Shown here in pieces: positions 1 through 7,515 of a DNA stretch of 64,000 bases. The notes under the pieces are model-generated. The model was not told the origin of the DNA. It worked only from the letters and a program-made list of their open reading frames with translations, and did not search any database. A program made the position numbers and the translations under genes. Origin of the DNA: Tunturiibacter gelidiferens (lineage in GTDB: Bacteria > Acidobacteriota > Terriglobia > Terriglobales > Acidobacteriaceae). Location: assembly GCF_013410115.1 (NCBI RefSeq), contig NZ_JACCCV010000002.1, forward strand, positions 1,488,001-1,552,000. The letters are read 5' to 3'. Every line of letters begins with the position of its first letter. Positions within the stretch are counted from its first letter, which is position 1.

Positions 1-2
1 TG

Positions 3-551
3 TACTACCTGAACGATATCTTTGCCAGTGCGGGATTCAGCCGGGTGTCGAGTGACCTGCAGGCGGTGGCGATTGGGGCGATGAACCTGGTGGCGACGCT
101 GGCTGGAGTCTCGCTGATCGACAAGGTGGGACGTAAGAAGCTGCTGCTGGTGGGAGCGGTGGGCTGCGGGATTTGCCTTCTGGCTGCTGCGATGATCTTT
201 CAGACTCAGTCGCATCAGCAGTTTCTGCTGGCGGTGTTGATTGCTTATATTGTCTCCTTCGCGTTCTCGCAGGGGGCGGTGATCTGGGTTTATATCAGCG
301 AGGTGTTTCCAACGAGTGTTCGGTCGAAGGGGCAGAGTCTTGGTTCGTCGGCGCACTGGATTACAAATGCTTTGATTGCGAGCATTTTTCCGGTGCTGGC
401 TCGTTATTCGAAGTCGATTCCGTTTTTCTTCTTTGCAGTGATGATGGTGGTGCAGTTTTTGGTGGTGCTGTTTGTGTATCCGGAGACGAAGGGGTTTACG
501 CTGGAGTCGATGCAGAAACATTTGCATGAGAAGGTGAAGCCTGCGGCTTGA
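3..551 (+). CDS. Sugar porter family MFS transporter, C-terminal part (cut by the window edge)
   Basis: The reading frame is open from base 3 and continues off the left edge, so only the last 182 residues are seen; the GTG at 45 is an internal Val. The first visible residues, YYLNDIFASAGFS, resemble the start of the second half of sugar porters such as XylE. The loop motif DKVGRKK, the SEVFPTSVRSKG segment and the family signature PETKG near the C-terminus are all present, with five to six hydrophobic segments between them. It would import a sugar by proton symport in the inner membrane. The substrate cannot be read from the sequence. The following isomerase/epimerase gene (793) supports a sugar role. 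Confidence 0.9.
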   Translation, partial: YYLNDIFASAGFSRVSSDLQAVAIGAMNLVATLAGVSLIDKVGRKKLLLVGAVGCGICLLAAAMIFQTQSHQQFLLAVLIAYIVSFAFSQGAVIWVYISEVFPTSVRSKGQSLGSSAHWITNALIASIFPVLARYSKSIPFFFFAVMMVVQFLVVLFVYPETKGFTLESMQKHLHEKVKPAA

Positions 552-590
552 TTTTCTTTTGGTTGCTTTGTGGATGCAAAGCAAAAGCAG

Positions 591-605
591 ATCCCCTTCG
601 GGGAT
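591..605. repeat. Short perfect hairpin ATCCCC-TTC-GGGGAT
   Basis: A 6-bp perfect stem with a 3-nt loop lies 40 nt after the sugar porter stop. There is no T-run after it, so it is a weak terminator candidate. It sits just upstream of dispersed repeat copy A and may be part of the same element. Confidence 0.5.
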
Positions 606-628
606 GACAACCAGAGAGGCAACGGCAA

Positions 629-701
629 CAACAAAGGCGAAATTCGGGGGTCTCTCCACTACGTCGCGCGATGAGGCCGCGCGACTTCGGTCGAGATGAC
701 G
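629..701 (+). repeat. Dispersed intergenic hairpin repeat, copy A
   Basis: About 70 bp resembling segments at 7322-7397 and 41719-41793. The shared body is roughly AAAGGCGAAAT, then GGGGGTCTCTCCACT, then a hairpin and CTTCGGTCGAGATGACG. In this copy the stem is GTCGCGCG (663-670) with CGCGCGAC (678-685) and loop ATGAGGC. The other two copies have a different stem sequence that is again perfectly paired. All three lie between genes in the same orientation. Confidence 0.75.
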
Positions 702-801
702 CTTCATTGGGGTTGAGGAGAGTTTTCGATGCGATTACGCTTCATTGGGAATCGGCATGGGTTGTGACTTCTTGGGTTAAGGAGAGTTATCGATGCGGTT
801 A
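702..801 (+). repeat. Imperfect tandem duplication of a ribosome binding site and start codon
   Basis: Two related segments, about 702-737 and 768-801, each carry a purine-rich GGAGAG followed 6-7 nt later by CG-ATGCG. The second is the real start of the isomerase at 793. The first opens a 12-codon ORF (729-767, MRLRFIGNRHGL, TGA stop) that copies the first codons of the downstream gene. It could be a translated leader peptide or simply a duplication scar. Confidence 0.6.
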
Positions 802-1758
802 GGGTTGTTTACACCGATATTTAATGGGTTGTCGTTGGATGATCTGCTGGTGGAGTTGAAGAAGTATCCGCAGATTGAAGCGCTGGAGATTGGGACTGGT
901 GGGTGGCCGGGGAGCAGCCATCTTGATCTGGATGCTTTGCTTGCAAGTAAAGAGGCGGCGCGGGCGTATCGGTCGAAGTTGGAGGACGCGGGGCTGACGA
1001 TCAGTGCGTTGTCGTGCCATGGAAACCCGGTGCATCCGAAGAAAGAGATCGCTGGGCGCGACGATGAGGTGCTGCGGAAGACGGTGAGGCTGGCGGAGCA
1101 GATTCATGTGCCTGTGGTGGTTACGTTTTCCGGGTGTCCGGGTGGTTCGGCGCAGGATGTGACCCCTAACTGGATTACAGCGGCTTGGCCTCCGGAGTTT
1201 TCGGATGCGCTGGCCTGGCAGTGGGAGGAGCGGCTGATTCCCTACTGGAAGGGTGCGGCGCAATTTGCCAAGGATGCTGGGGTGAAGGTGGCGCTGGAGG
1301 CTCATCCGGGGTTTTGTGTGTATAACCCGGAGACTGTGCTGCGTTTGCGTGCGGCTGTGGGCGATTCGGTTGGGATCAATTTAGACCCGAGCCATATGTG
1401 GTGGCAGGGGATCGATATTCCGGCGGCGATTGCTGCGCTGGGGGATGCGATCTTTCACTTTCATGCGAAGGATGTGGCGATAAATACCGCAATGCGCAAC
1501 GTGAATGGAGTGCTGGATACGAAGAGCTATCGTGAGATGGCGAAGAGGTCGTGGTTGTTTCGTTCGGTTGGCTGGGGGCATGGCGAGTTGGAGTGGAAGC
1601 GGATTGCTTCTGCGCTACGGCTCGTGGGGTATGACTATGTGATGAGTATCGAGCATGAAGATGCTCTGGCTTCTACGCAGGAGGGATTGTCTTCGGCGAT
1701 ATCGATGCTTTCGCGGGTGCTGCTGAAGGAGCCTCCGGTGGAGGCCTGGTGGGCTTAG
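793..1758 (+). CDS. Sugar phosphate isomerase/epimerase family protein (AP endonuclease 2-like TIM barrel)
   Basis: 321 residues with the layout of the xylose-isomerase-like TIM barrel family: an N-terminal strand MRLGLFTPIFNGL, an EIGTGGWPG turn, ALSCHGNP, VALEAHPGF, GINLDPSHMWWQG and FHAKDV. The Glu, His and Asp residues in the last three are the usual metal ligands of this fold. There is no signal peptide, so it is probably cytoplasmic. It starts at an ATG with GGAGAG six bases upstream. It follows a sugar porter gene on the same strand and probably acts on the imported sugar or inositol derivative. The exact reaction cannot be deduced; related proteins are epimerases, isomerases or dehydratases. 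Confidence 0.85.
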   Translation: MRLGLFTPIFNGLSLDDLLVELKKYPQIEALEIGTGGWPGSSHLDLDALLASKEAARAYRSKLEDAGLTISALSCHGNPVHPKKEIAGRDDEVLRKTVRLAEQIHVPVVVTFSGCPGGSAQDVTPNWITAAWPPEFSDALAWQWEERLIPYWKGAAQFAKDAGVKVALEAHPGFCVYNPETVLRLRAAVGDSVGINLDPSHMWWQGIDIPAAIAALGDAIFHFHAKDVAINTAMRNVNGVLDTKSYREMAKRSWLFRSVGWGHGELEWKRIASALRLVGYDYVMSIEHEDALASTQEGLSSAISMLSRVLLKEPPVEAWWA

Positions 1759-1765
1759 AGGCGCG

Positions 1766-1947
1766 TGTCCTGCCGGACGGGCCCACTGCGCGTGGGGCGG
1801 GCGTTCGCACGCCTTTTTAGAGCTTCGCGTAGTCCTCCCGTTGGTCGGCACGAGATCCAAACTCGCGACCAACGGGAGCGTCGAGCGAAGCGGTATACAC
1901 GTCACGAAGTGACCGCCCTCCGCGGAGGAGGCCCGGCCGGCAGGACA
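1766..1947. repeat. Long nested imperfect palindrome (REPIN/MITE-like), about 180 nt
   Basis: The outer arms TGTCCTGCCGG...(1766-1783) and ...CCGGCAGGACA (1930-1947) pair over 18 nt with one mismatch. The inner arms CTCCCGTTGGTCG (1835-1847) and CGACCAACGGGAG (1866-1878) pair perfectly over 13 nt. The two connecting segments are exactly 51 nt each and partly complementary. Each holds its own mini-hairpin: GGCGT-TCGC-ACGCC on the left and GTCAC-TTC-GTGAC on the right. The element fills the gap between two convergent genes (ends 1758 and 1959). Confidence 0.8.
1800..1818 (+). terminator. Probable intrinsic terminator of the isomerase gene
   Basis: The stem GGCGT-TCGC-ACGCC is followed directly by five T residues, 42 nt after the isomerase stop. 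It is nested inside the left arm of the long palindrome 1766-1947. Confidence 0.55.
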
Positions 1948-1958
1948 TATCTTTCGAA

Positions 1959-3212
1959 TTAGAGAGGCGCTTCGATAGGGGTTGCGCCTGCGCTTTCAGC
2001 GGCTGTGACTGGTGAGTTTTCTTTGTCAGTGAAGGTAACGAGGAAGAGCACGAGGACCGCGGCCGAGGCTGAGGCCGCGACAATCCAGATGGACTGCCAG
2101 GAGTGAACCGGTAACCCGGTTGCTGAAGTTGTGGTGTAGCGCTCTACGACTGCTCCGGAGAGCCACGAACCTACGAACATGCCTGCGCCGTAAGTGATGA
2201 AGGTGATGAGGCCCTGGGCTGCGGCTCGTAGCGCGTGGGACGCCTTGCGATCGATGTAGATCTGGCCGGTAACGAAGAAGAAGTCGTAGCAGATTCCGTG
2301 GAGAAGGATGCCGAGCCAGAACATCCAGACCTTGCTGTCGGCGTTGCCGTAGGCGAAGAGAAGATAGCGGAGGACCCACGCGGACATGCCGGCGACGAGC
2401 ATGTATTTGACGCCGAGGCGACGGAAGAACCACGGGATGAGAAGCATGCAGAAGAGCTCGGACATCTGGCCGCCGGTCATCTTGCCTGCGGCGTTGTGCA
2501 CGCCTGACTCGTTGAGGAAGAGGTTGGTAAAGGCGTAGTAGAACTGCAGCGGGATGCAGATGAGGAAGGATGCGATGGCGAAGACGGCCATGGAGCGCTC
2601 GCGGAGGAGAGCGATGGCTTCGCGGGGGAAGATGCTGGAGAGAGAGAAGCGGCCTTCGCGGGCGAGGGGTGGGGTGTCGGGGAGGGTGAGGCAGTAGAGG
2701 GCCATCAGGATGGAGAGGGCGGCGGCTAGTTGCAGGGGGCGGGAGGTAGCTTCGAGGCGGAGGGTGCCTACGAGAAGACCGGCTGTGATCCAACCGGCGG
2801 TGCCGAGGACGCGGATGGGTCCGAACTCAAGCTTGGGGTCGGTCATCTGGCGGAAGGCGAGAGAGTTGGTGAGGGCGAGAGTGGGCATGAAGCAGAGGCA
2901 GTAGAGGAGGAGCAGCGGGTAGATGGCGCTGAAGACGATTTGTTGCGAGGCGAGGAAGAGGAGGATGCCGCCAAGGAGGTGGAGGCCGGCGAGGACGCGC
3001 TGGGTGGCAAAGAGCTTGTCGGCGATGAGGCCGACGAAGAAGGGGGCGATCATGGCTCCGACGGCGGTGGTGCCGGCGGCGAGGCCGATTTGCTGGCCGG
3101 TGAAGTGGAGGGACGAGGCGAGCCAGGTGCCGACGGTGACGTACCACGCTCCCCAGATGAAGTACTCGAGGAACATCATTGCGCCGAGTCGTAGACGGAT
3201 CTGCATGTTCAC
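1959..3212 (-). CDS. MFS transporter, nucleoside:H+ symporter (NupG-like) family
   Basis: 417 residues and about twelve hydrophobic helices. The start, LGAMMFLEYFIWGAWYVTVGTWL, is characteristic of the nucleoside:proton symporter branch (Nuc_H_symport), as is the GLIADKLFATQRVL loop after helix 2. GTG at 3212 is preferred over ATG at 3206 because GAAGGG lies 11 nt before it. It is last in a minus-strand series: multicopper oxidase, PQQ dehydrogenase, transporter. The 78-nt gap before it contains a 12-bp tandem repeat. In acidobacteria and planctomycetes, relatives sit beside sugar-catabolism genes, so a sugar or glycoside substrate is as likely as a nucleoside. Confidence 0.85.
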   Translation of the reverse strand: MNMQIRLRLGAMMFLEYFIWGAWYVTVGTWLASSLHFTGQQIGLAAGTTAVGAMIAPFFVGLIADKLFATQRVLAGLHLLGGILLFLASQQIVFSAIYPLLLLYCLCFMPTLALTNSLAFRQMTDPKLEFGPIRVLGTAGWITAGLLVGTLRLEATSRPLQLAAALSILMALYCLTLPDTPPLAREGRFSLSSIFPREAIALLRERSMAVFAIASFLICIPLQFYYAFTNLFLNESGVHNAAGKMTGGQMSELFCMLLIPWFFRRLGVKYMLVAGMSAWVLRYLLFAYGNADSKVWMFWLGILLHGICYDFFFVTGQIYIDRKASHALRAAAQGLITFITYGAGMFVGSWLSGAVVERYTTTSATGLPVHSWQSIWIVAASASAAVLVLFLVTFTDKENSPVTAAESAGATPIEAPL

Positions 3213-3228
3213 GGTGGGGTGTTCCCTT

Positions 3229-3288
3229 CTTGTTTCGCTGCTTGTTCCGCTGCTTGTTTGCTTGTTCCGCTGCTTGTTCCGCTACTTG
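3229..3288. repeat. 12-bp tandem repeat (CTTGTTCCGCTG), four full units and one partial
   Basis: Units at 3229-3240, 3241-3252, a truncated 8-nt unit at 3253-3260, then 3261-3272 and 3273-3284. It begins within a few bases of the PQQ dehydrogenase stop and ends shortly before the MFS start, so on the transcript it lies between two cotranscribed genes. Copy number is likely to vary between strains. Confidence 0.8.
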
Positions 3289-3290
3289 GA

Positions 3291-5771
3291 TTAGGGTAAC
3301 GCGAAGGCTACGTAGGCTGCGCCTTGAGGGCCTTTGGGGTTGCGTGCATTGCTGGTGGCGATGACGACGTACTGGCGACCGTCGACCATGTAGGTGGCGG
3401 GGGTGGCGTTGCCGGCGTAGGGTAGGTCGCCTTGCCAGAGGAGGGCGCCGGTGCGGCTGTCGAAGGCGCGGATGGTGTGGTCGAAGTTGGTGGCGGCGAT
3501 GAAGACGATGCCGCGGGCGGTGACGATGGGGCCGCCGTAGTTTTCGCTGCCGGTGTCTTTGAGGCCTTTGGCGGCAAGTTCGGGATAGTTGCCGAGGGGG
3601 ATCTTCCAGAGGTAGCGGCCGGTGTTGAGGTCGATGGCGTTGAGGGTGCCCCAGGGCGGCTGGACTGCGGGGTAGCCGTCGGGGTCGAGGAACTTGCGGT
3701 AGCCGGTGAAGCGATATTTGGCGAGTCCGCCGGGTGGGGCCAGGGCGGATTCGACTTCCTTCTTGGAGGAGTTGTTGGAGGTAAGGGCGGCTTCGACCAT
3801 GGGGGAGGCGCTGTCGCCGAGGAAGCGGAGGAGGGCCGCGGTGTCGGCGTCGGAGAGCTTGTGGAAGGCGGGCATGCGGCCTTTTCCGGTGTGGATGTTC
3901 TGGAGGATCTGCTGGTCGGTGAGACGGAGGCGGACGCCAAGGAGGCCGGGGTAGTTGGAGGGGGCGCCTAGGAGATCGTCGCCGTGACAGATGGCGCAGT
4001 TTTTGTCGTAGATCTTGGCGCCGGCTATTTCAGAGCGGTTGGCGGATTTGGGTGTGAAGGATGTGGCGCTGCCGCCGGTGTCGCCGGTTTTCAGGTATTC
4101 GAGGACAGCGGTGAGGCGAGCGGCTTCGACGTTGGGGAAGGAGGGCATGCGGCCCTTGCCGTTGTGGATGATCTCGGTGACCTGGGCGTCGGAGAGGCGT
4201 TTCTGTTCGTCGATGAGCGAGGGGAAGGCGGGAGGATTGCCTTTGCGGTCGCCTCCGTGGCAGATGGAGCATTGGCTTTGATAGACGTTGGCGCCGAGGC
4301 TGCCGCCTTGTTTGTTTTCGGTGAGGCCGCCGGTCCAGACGATGTCGTTGGCGTTGATGTAGATGACGCCGGTTTTGATGTCGACCGCGGAGCCGCCCCA
4401 CTCGGCGCCGCCGTCAAAGCCGGGGAAGACGACGGTTTGTTTGTCGACGGTGAAGGGGACAAAGATGCCGTTGCTGATGAAGGATTTGAACTGTTCGGCT
4501 GCCCAGGCGTGAGCTTCGGGGGTGCGGGTGGTGAGCATGTCGGCGGTGAGGAACTGGCGGGCGTAGGGCGCGGGGATGGATGGGACCGGCTGGGTGAGGG
4601 AGGCTTTTTCGCCGGGGGCGGTGGAGGCGGGGAAGGCGTGCTCTGCGATGGGGAAGAGCGGGTTGCCGTTGGTGCGGTCGAAGAGGAAGAGGTAGCCCTG
4701 CTTGGTGGTCTGGGCTACGGCGTCGACCTGTTTGCCGTGGGAATGGACGGTGACCAAGGACGGCGGTGAGGGGAAGTCGCGGTCCCATATGTCGTGATGA
4801 ACGCCCTGGAAGTGCCAGAGGCGTTGGCCGGTGTTGGCGTCGAGAGCGAGGAGGGTGTTGGCGTAGAGGTCGTCGCCGAGGCGGTCGAAGCCGTAGAAGT
4901 CGTTGACGGCGGAGCCGGTGGGGACGTAGACGATGCCGCGCTTTTCGTCGAGGGCCATGCCGGCCCAGTTGTTGGCGGAGCCGGTGACCTTCCAGGCGTC
5001 TTTGGGCCAGGTCTCGTAGCCGGGTTCGCCGGGAAGGGGGATGGTGTGGAAGATCCAGCGGAGCTTGCCGGTGTGGACGTCGTAGGCGCGGATGTCGCCG
5101 TGCAGGGCAGGTTCGGTCTCGGGCGCGCGGAAGCCGACGATGATCATGTCTTTATAGACGAGGCCGGGGGTGGTGAGGGCGGCGAAGGATTGAGTGACGT
5201 CTTTTTCGTTGAGATCTTTGCGGAGGTCGATCTTGCCGCCGTCACCGAAGGAGGAGATGAGTTTGCCGGTTGCGGGATCGATCGCGTAGAGGTTGCTCAG
5301 AAGACCGGCGAAGAGAATGCTTTGGGTTCCGTCGGTCCAGTAGCTGAGACCACGTGTGGGTTGCAGGCCGGGGGTTCCGGTGCTGAAGGTCCAGAGATTT
5401 TTTCCGGTGGCTGCGTCGAGCGCGATGACTTTTTGCGTTGGGGTGAAGCCGAAGAGAACGCGGCCGACGATCAGCGGATTGGTCTGGAGGCCGCCGGGCT
5501 CCTTGGTGTCGAAGCTCCATGCGACTTTGAGTTTGTGGACGTTGGTGCGGTCGATCTGATGGAGGGCGGAGTAGTGATCGTCTGCGCTTTGACCGCCGTA
5601 GACTGGCCAGTCCGTGCGAGGTGGGGTGTGCTTTGCCTGTGCGTCGGCTACGGTGAGAAGGTGTCCGTTGTTTCCAAGGCTGAATGCTAAGCCGCCCGCA
5701 AGTAGAGCGGGGGCCAGATTGCCAGTGACGGACCTTTGTATTTGCATCTTCACGTTTTTCACTGGGCCCAT
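3291..5771 (-). CDS. PQQ-dependent dehydrogenase with two inserted cytochrome c domains
   Basis: 826 residues; the more likely start is Met9 (5747), which opens a signal peptide. The beta-propeller part (about 55-490) has the quinoprotein dehydrogenase motif WHFQGVHHDIWDRDFP (319-334). Two c-type haem sites follow, CSICH (501-505) and CAICH (592-596), each with a GKGRMP segment supplying a likely axial Met (542, 633). The propeller then resumes (about 680-826) with LNTGRYLWKIPLG and SRTGALLWQG repeats. The haem domains therefore interrupt the propeller. The enzyme should oxidise a sugar or alcohol in the periplasm and pass electrons through its haems. The multicopper oxidase gene lies 3 bp upstream and is probably in the same transcript. 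Confidence 0.88.
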   Translation of the reverse strand: MGPVKNVKMQIQRSVTGNLAPALLAGGLAFSLGNNGHLLTVADAQAKHTPPRTDWPVYGGQSADDHYSALHQIDRTNVHKLKVAWSFDTKEPGGLQTNPLIVGRVLFGFTPTQKVIALDAATGKNLWTFSTGTPGLQPTRGLSYWTDGTQSILFAGLLSNLYAIDPATGKLISSFGDGGKIDLRKDLNEKDVTQSFAALTTPGLVYKDMIIVGFRAPETEPALHGDIRAYDVHTGKLRWIFHTIPLPGEPGYETWPKDAWKVTGSANNWAGMALDEKRGIVYVPTGSAVNDFYGFDRLGDDLYANTLLALDANTGQRLWHFQGVHHDIWDRDFPSPPSLVTVHSHGKQVDAVAQTTKQGYLFLFDRTNGNPLFPIAEHAFPASTAPGEKASLTQPVPSIPAPYARQFLTADMLTTRTPEAHAWAAEQFKSFISNGIFVPFTVDKQTVVFPGFDGGAEWGGSAVDIKTGVIYINANDIVWTGGLTENKQGGSLGANVYQSQCSICHGGDRKGNPPAFPSLIDEQKRLSDAQVTEIIHNGKGRMPSFPNVEAARLTAVLEYLKTGDTGGSATSFTPKSANRSEIAGAKIYDKNCAICHGDDLLGAPSNYPGLLGVRLRLTDQQILQNIHTGKGRMPAFHKLSDADTAALLRFLGDSASPMVEAALTSNNSSKKEVESALAPPGGLAKYRFTGYRKFLDPDGYPAVQPPWGTLNAIDLNTGRYLWKIPLGNYPELAAKGLKDTGSENYGGPIVTARGIVFIAATNFDHTIRAFDSRTGALLWQGDLPYAGNATPATYMVDGRQYVVIATSNARNPKGPQGAAYVAFALP

Positions 5772-5774
5772 GGG

Positions 5775-7163
5775 CTAGTCCGTGTACTTGATGATTTGCA
5801 TGAAGCCGTAGTCCATGTGGAGTTGCTGATGGCAGTGCAGGAGCGAGTCGCCTGGATTGTCTGCGACGAAGTCTACGGCAACGGTTTGAAGCGGCATGAC
5901 GTTGACGGTGTCCTTGATGAGTCCGCTGAGGTGCTGATCTTCGACTCTGGTGACTTCAAAGCTGTGCCGGTGCAGGTGGATCGGGTGCTGGTCGCCGCTC
6001 GCGTTACGGAAGAGCATGCGATAGCGTTTGCCATGCTTGACCTTGAGTGGTTTGACGTTGGGCCATGCATCGCCGTTGATGGTCCAGGTATCGAACTTCG
6101 AGTTGTTGAGCGCACCGGCATCGCGGAAGGTCAGGGTGAAGGTCTCCTCCGGCTCTGGGACTGGATCTTTGGCGGCGAAGCGGGTGTAGTCCCATTCGGC
6201 GGGAGCGGGATCGCGCCAGATGGGTTCGCCGGATTTGCCGGCGTACTCGACGACGACTCCCAGGCCTATGTCGCGGCTCTCCTTCAGGGTCGAACCGAGA
6301 ATCCAGACGCCTGGAGAGTTCATCTCGACGATGGCATCGACGCGTTCTGCGACCGCGAGGGAGAGCACTTCGACGGAGTATGGATTGGGGACAGGGTTGC
6401 CGTCCATGGCGATGACCTTGAAGGTATGGCCGGGGAGAGCGAGAAGCACATTTTCTGTCGCGCTTGCGTTCAAAAGGCGGAAGAGAACGCGCTCTCCTTG
6501 TTTGACGCGAATGGGTTCACCTGCGCCGAGCATGTGCGCATTGATGGTGGCGTGATCGTAGCCCACGTCGGAGCCGGTGGTCTGTGGCATGTTCTGCGAT
6601 TCGGCGCGCATGGTTTCGACCATCGGGACGAAGTGAGGACCCCAATGGCGGATTGCGAGGTTGACTTCCTTGTCGTGACGGCCTGGGTCAGGTGCGCCGT
6701 CGACGAGAAGAAAACCGAACTGGCCGGTGTAGGCGGCGAGGGAGAGATCGCCCATGGCCATGGCATGGGTGTGATACCAGCGGGTGCCGGAGGGGTTGGG
6801 TGTCAGTTGATATCGTAAGGTCGCCCCGGGTGCGATCAACGGAGAACCTTCTTCTACCGCACCGTCATTCAAGGGATCAGTGGTGAGCCCGTGCCAATGG
6901 ACGAGGTCTGAATTTTTGGAAGCGTTGGTGACATCGATCGTCACTGGCTTCCCCTTTTTTAAACGGAGCAAGGGACCCGGGATCTGACTGTTGTACGCGA
7001 CGGTGTTGATCTGAACGCCGTGGCCGATGTCCAGAGTGCAAGGCTCGATTCGCAGACGCAAATCGGGCGAGTGTTCCGATGCTGCCAGTCCCCAGGTGAT
7101 CCGTGGCCCCGCAGCATGTGCCAGCGTTGCTCCTGTTGCGGCTAAGAAACTTCTCCGGTTCAT
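5775..7163 (-). CDS. Tat-exported multicopper oxidase (laccase/bilirubin-oxidase-like)
   Basis: 462 residues from ATG 7163, giving a twin-arginine signal MNRRSFLAATGATLA. The open frame runs 237 nt further upstream but crosses an intergenic hairpin repeat, so that extension is rejected. All four copper motifs are visible: VHWHGL, WYHTHAMA, HPIHLHRHSFEV and HCHQQLHMDYGFM at 443-455. The T1 ligands would be Cys444 and His449, and the axial position (+5) is Phe454 rather than Met, as in high-potential laccases. It should oxidise phenols, metals or a redox protein while reducing oxygen to water in the periplasm. The PQQ/haem dehydrogenase starts 3 bp after its stop, which hints at electron transfer between the two. 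Confidence 0.88.
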   Translation of the reverse strand: MNRRSFLAATGATLAHAAGPRITWGLAASEHSPDLRLRIEPCTLDIGHGVQINTVAYNSQIPGPLLRLKKGKPVTIDVTNASKNSDLVHWHGLTTDPLNDGAVEEGSPLIAPGATLRYQLTPNPSGTRWYHTHAMAMGDLSLAAYTGQFGFLLVDGAPDPGRHDKEVNLAIRHWGPHFVPMVETMRAESQNMPQTTGSDVGYDHATINAHMLGAGEPIRVKQGERVLFRLLNASATENVLLALPGHTFKVIAMDGNPVPNPYSVEVLSLAVAERVDAIVEMNSPGVWILGSTLKESRDIGLGVVVEYAGKSGEPIWRDPAPAEWDYTRFAAKDPVPEPEETFTLTFRDAGALNNSKFDTWTINGDAWPNVKPLKVKHGKRYRMLFRNASGDQHPIHLHRHSFEVTRVEDQHLSGLIKDTVNVMPLQTVAVDFVADNPGDSLLHCHQQLHMDYGFMQIIKYTD

Positions 7164-7321
7164 CAAGACTCGTTTCGTGCTCGAGATCTTATTCCAAGGA
7201 CGTCTTAGAGTAATATGCGTCTGGGTTGGAGTTGTCCAGTCTGGCTGCGGCGGGAGTGCTTCTGCGTCGGTTCCGAAGCTCTTAGAACGTGTTTGGAAAA
7301 CTCTTGTACGTACTGCAAAAG

Positions 7322-7397
7322 AAGCACCAGCAAAGGCGCAATGCGCGGTCTCCACTCCGCCGTGCGATGAGACCGCACGGCTCCGGTCGCGATGACG
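7322..7397 (+). repeat. Dispersed intergenic hairpin repeat, copy B
   Basis: Related to 629-701 and 41719-41793. The stem GCCGTGCG (7359-7366) pairs perfectly with CGCACGGC (7374-7381) around loop ATGAGAC, followed by TCCGGTCGCGATGACG. It lies between the divergent multicopper oxidase and M20 peptidase genes. Confidence 0.75.
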
Positions 7398-7515
7398 CAT
7401 CTTTTGTCTCTAGTATCTCTGGAGTCCTTTGGACAGTTTCTTATTTCTCCAGAGGGAATCGCTGGTGTGCGAATATAAGACCATATCTCCCACTTTGACG
7501 CACAAGGATAGCCGC

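Noticed and set aside
3229..3288. Possible CRISPR array
   Set aside because: Units are only 12 bp and directly adjacent, with no spacers and no cas genes.
3432..5690. Long plus-strand open frames (up to 298 codons) opposite the PQQ dehydrogenase
   Set aside because: Gly/Val/Glu-rich translations without domains, explained by GC-rich third positions of the minus-strand gene, which has clear haem and propeller motifs.
7164..7400. N-terminal extension of the multicopper oxidase
   Set aside because: It runs through the dispersed hairpin repeat and would place the twin-arginine signal 80 residues inside the protein.
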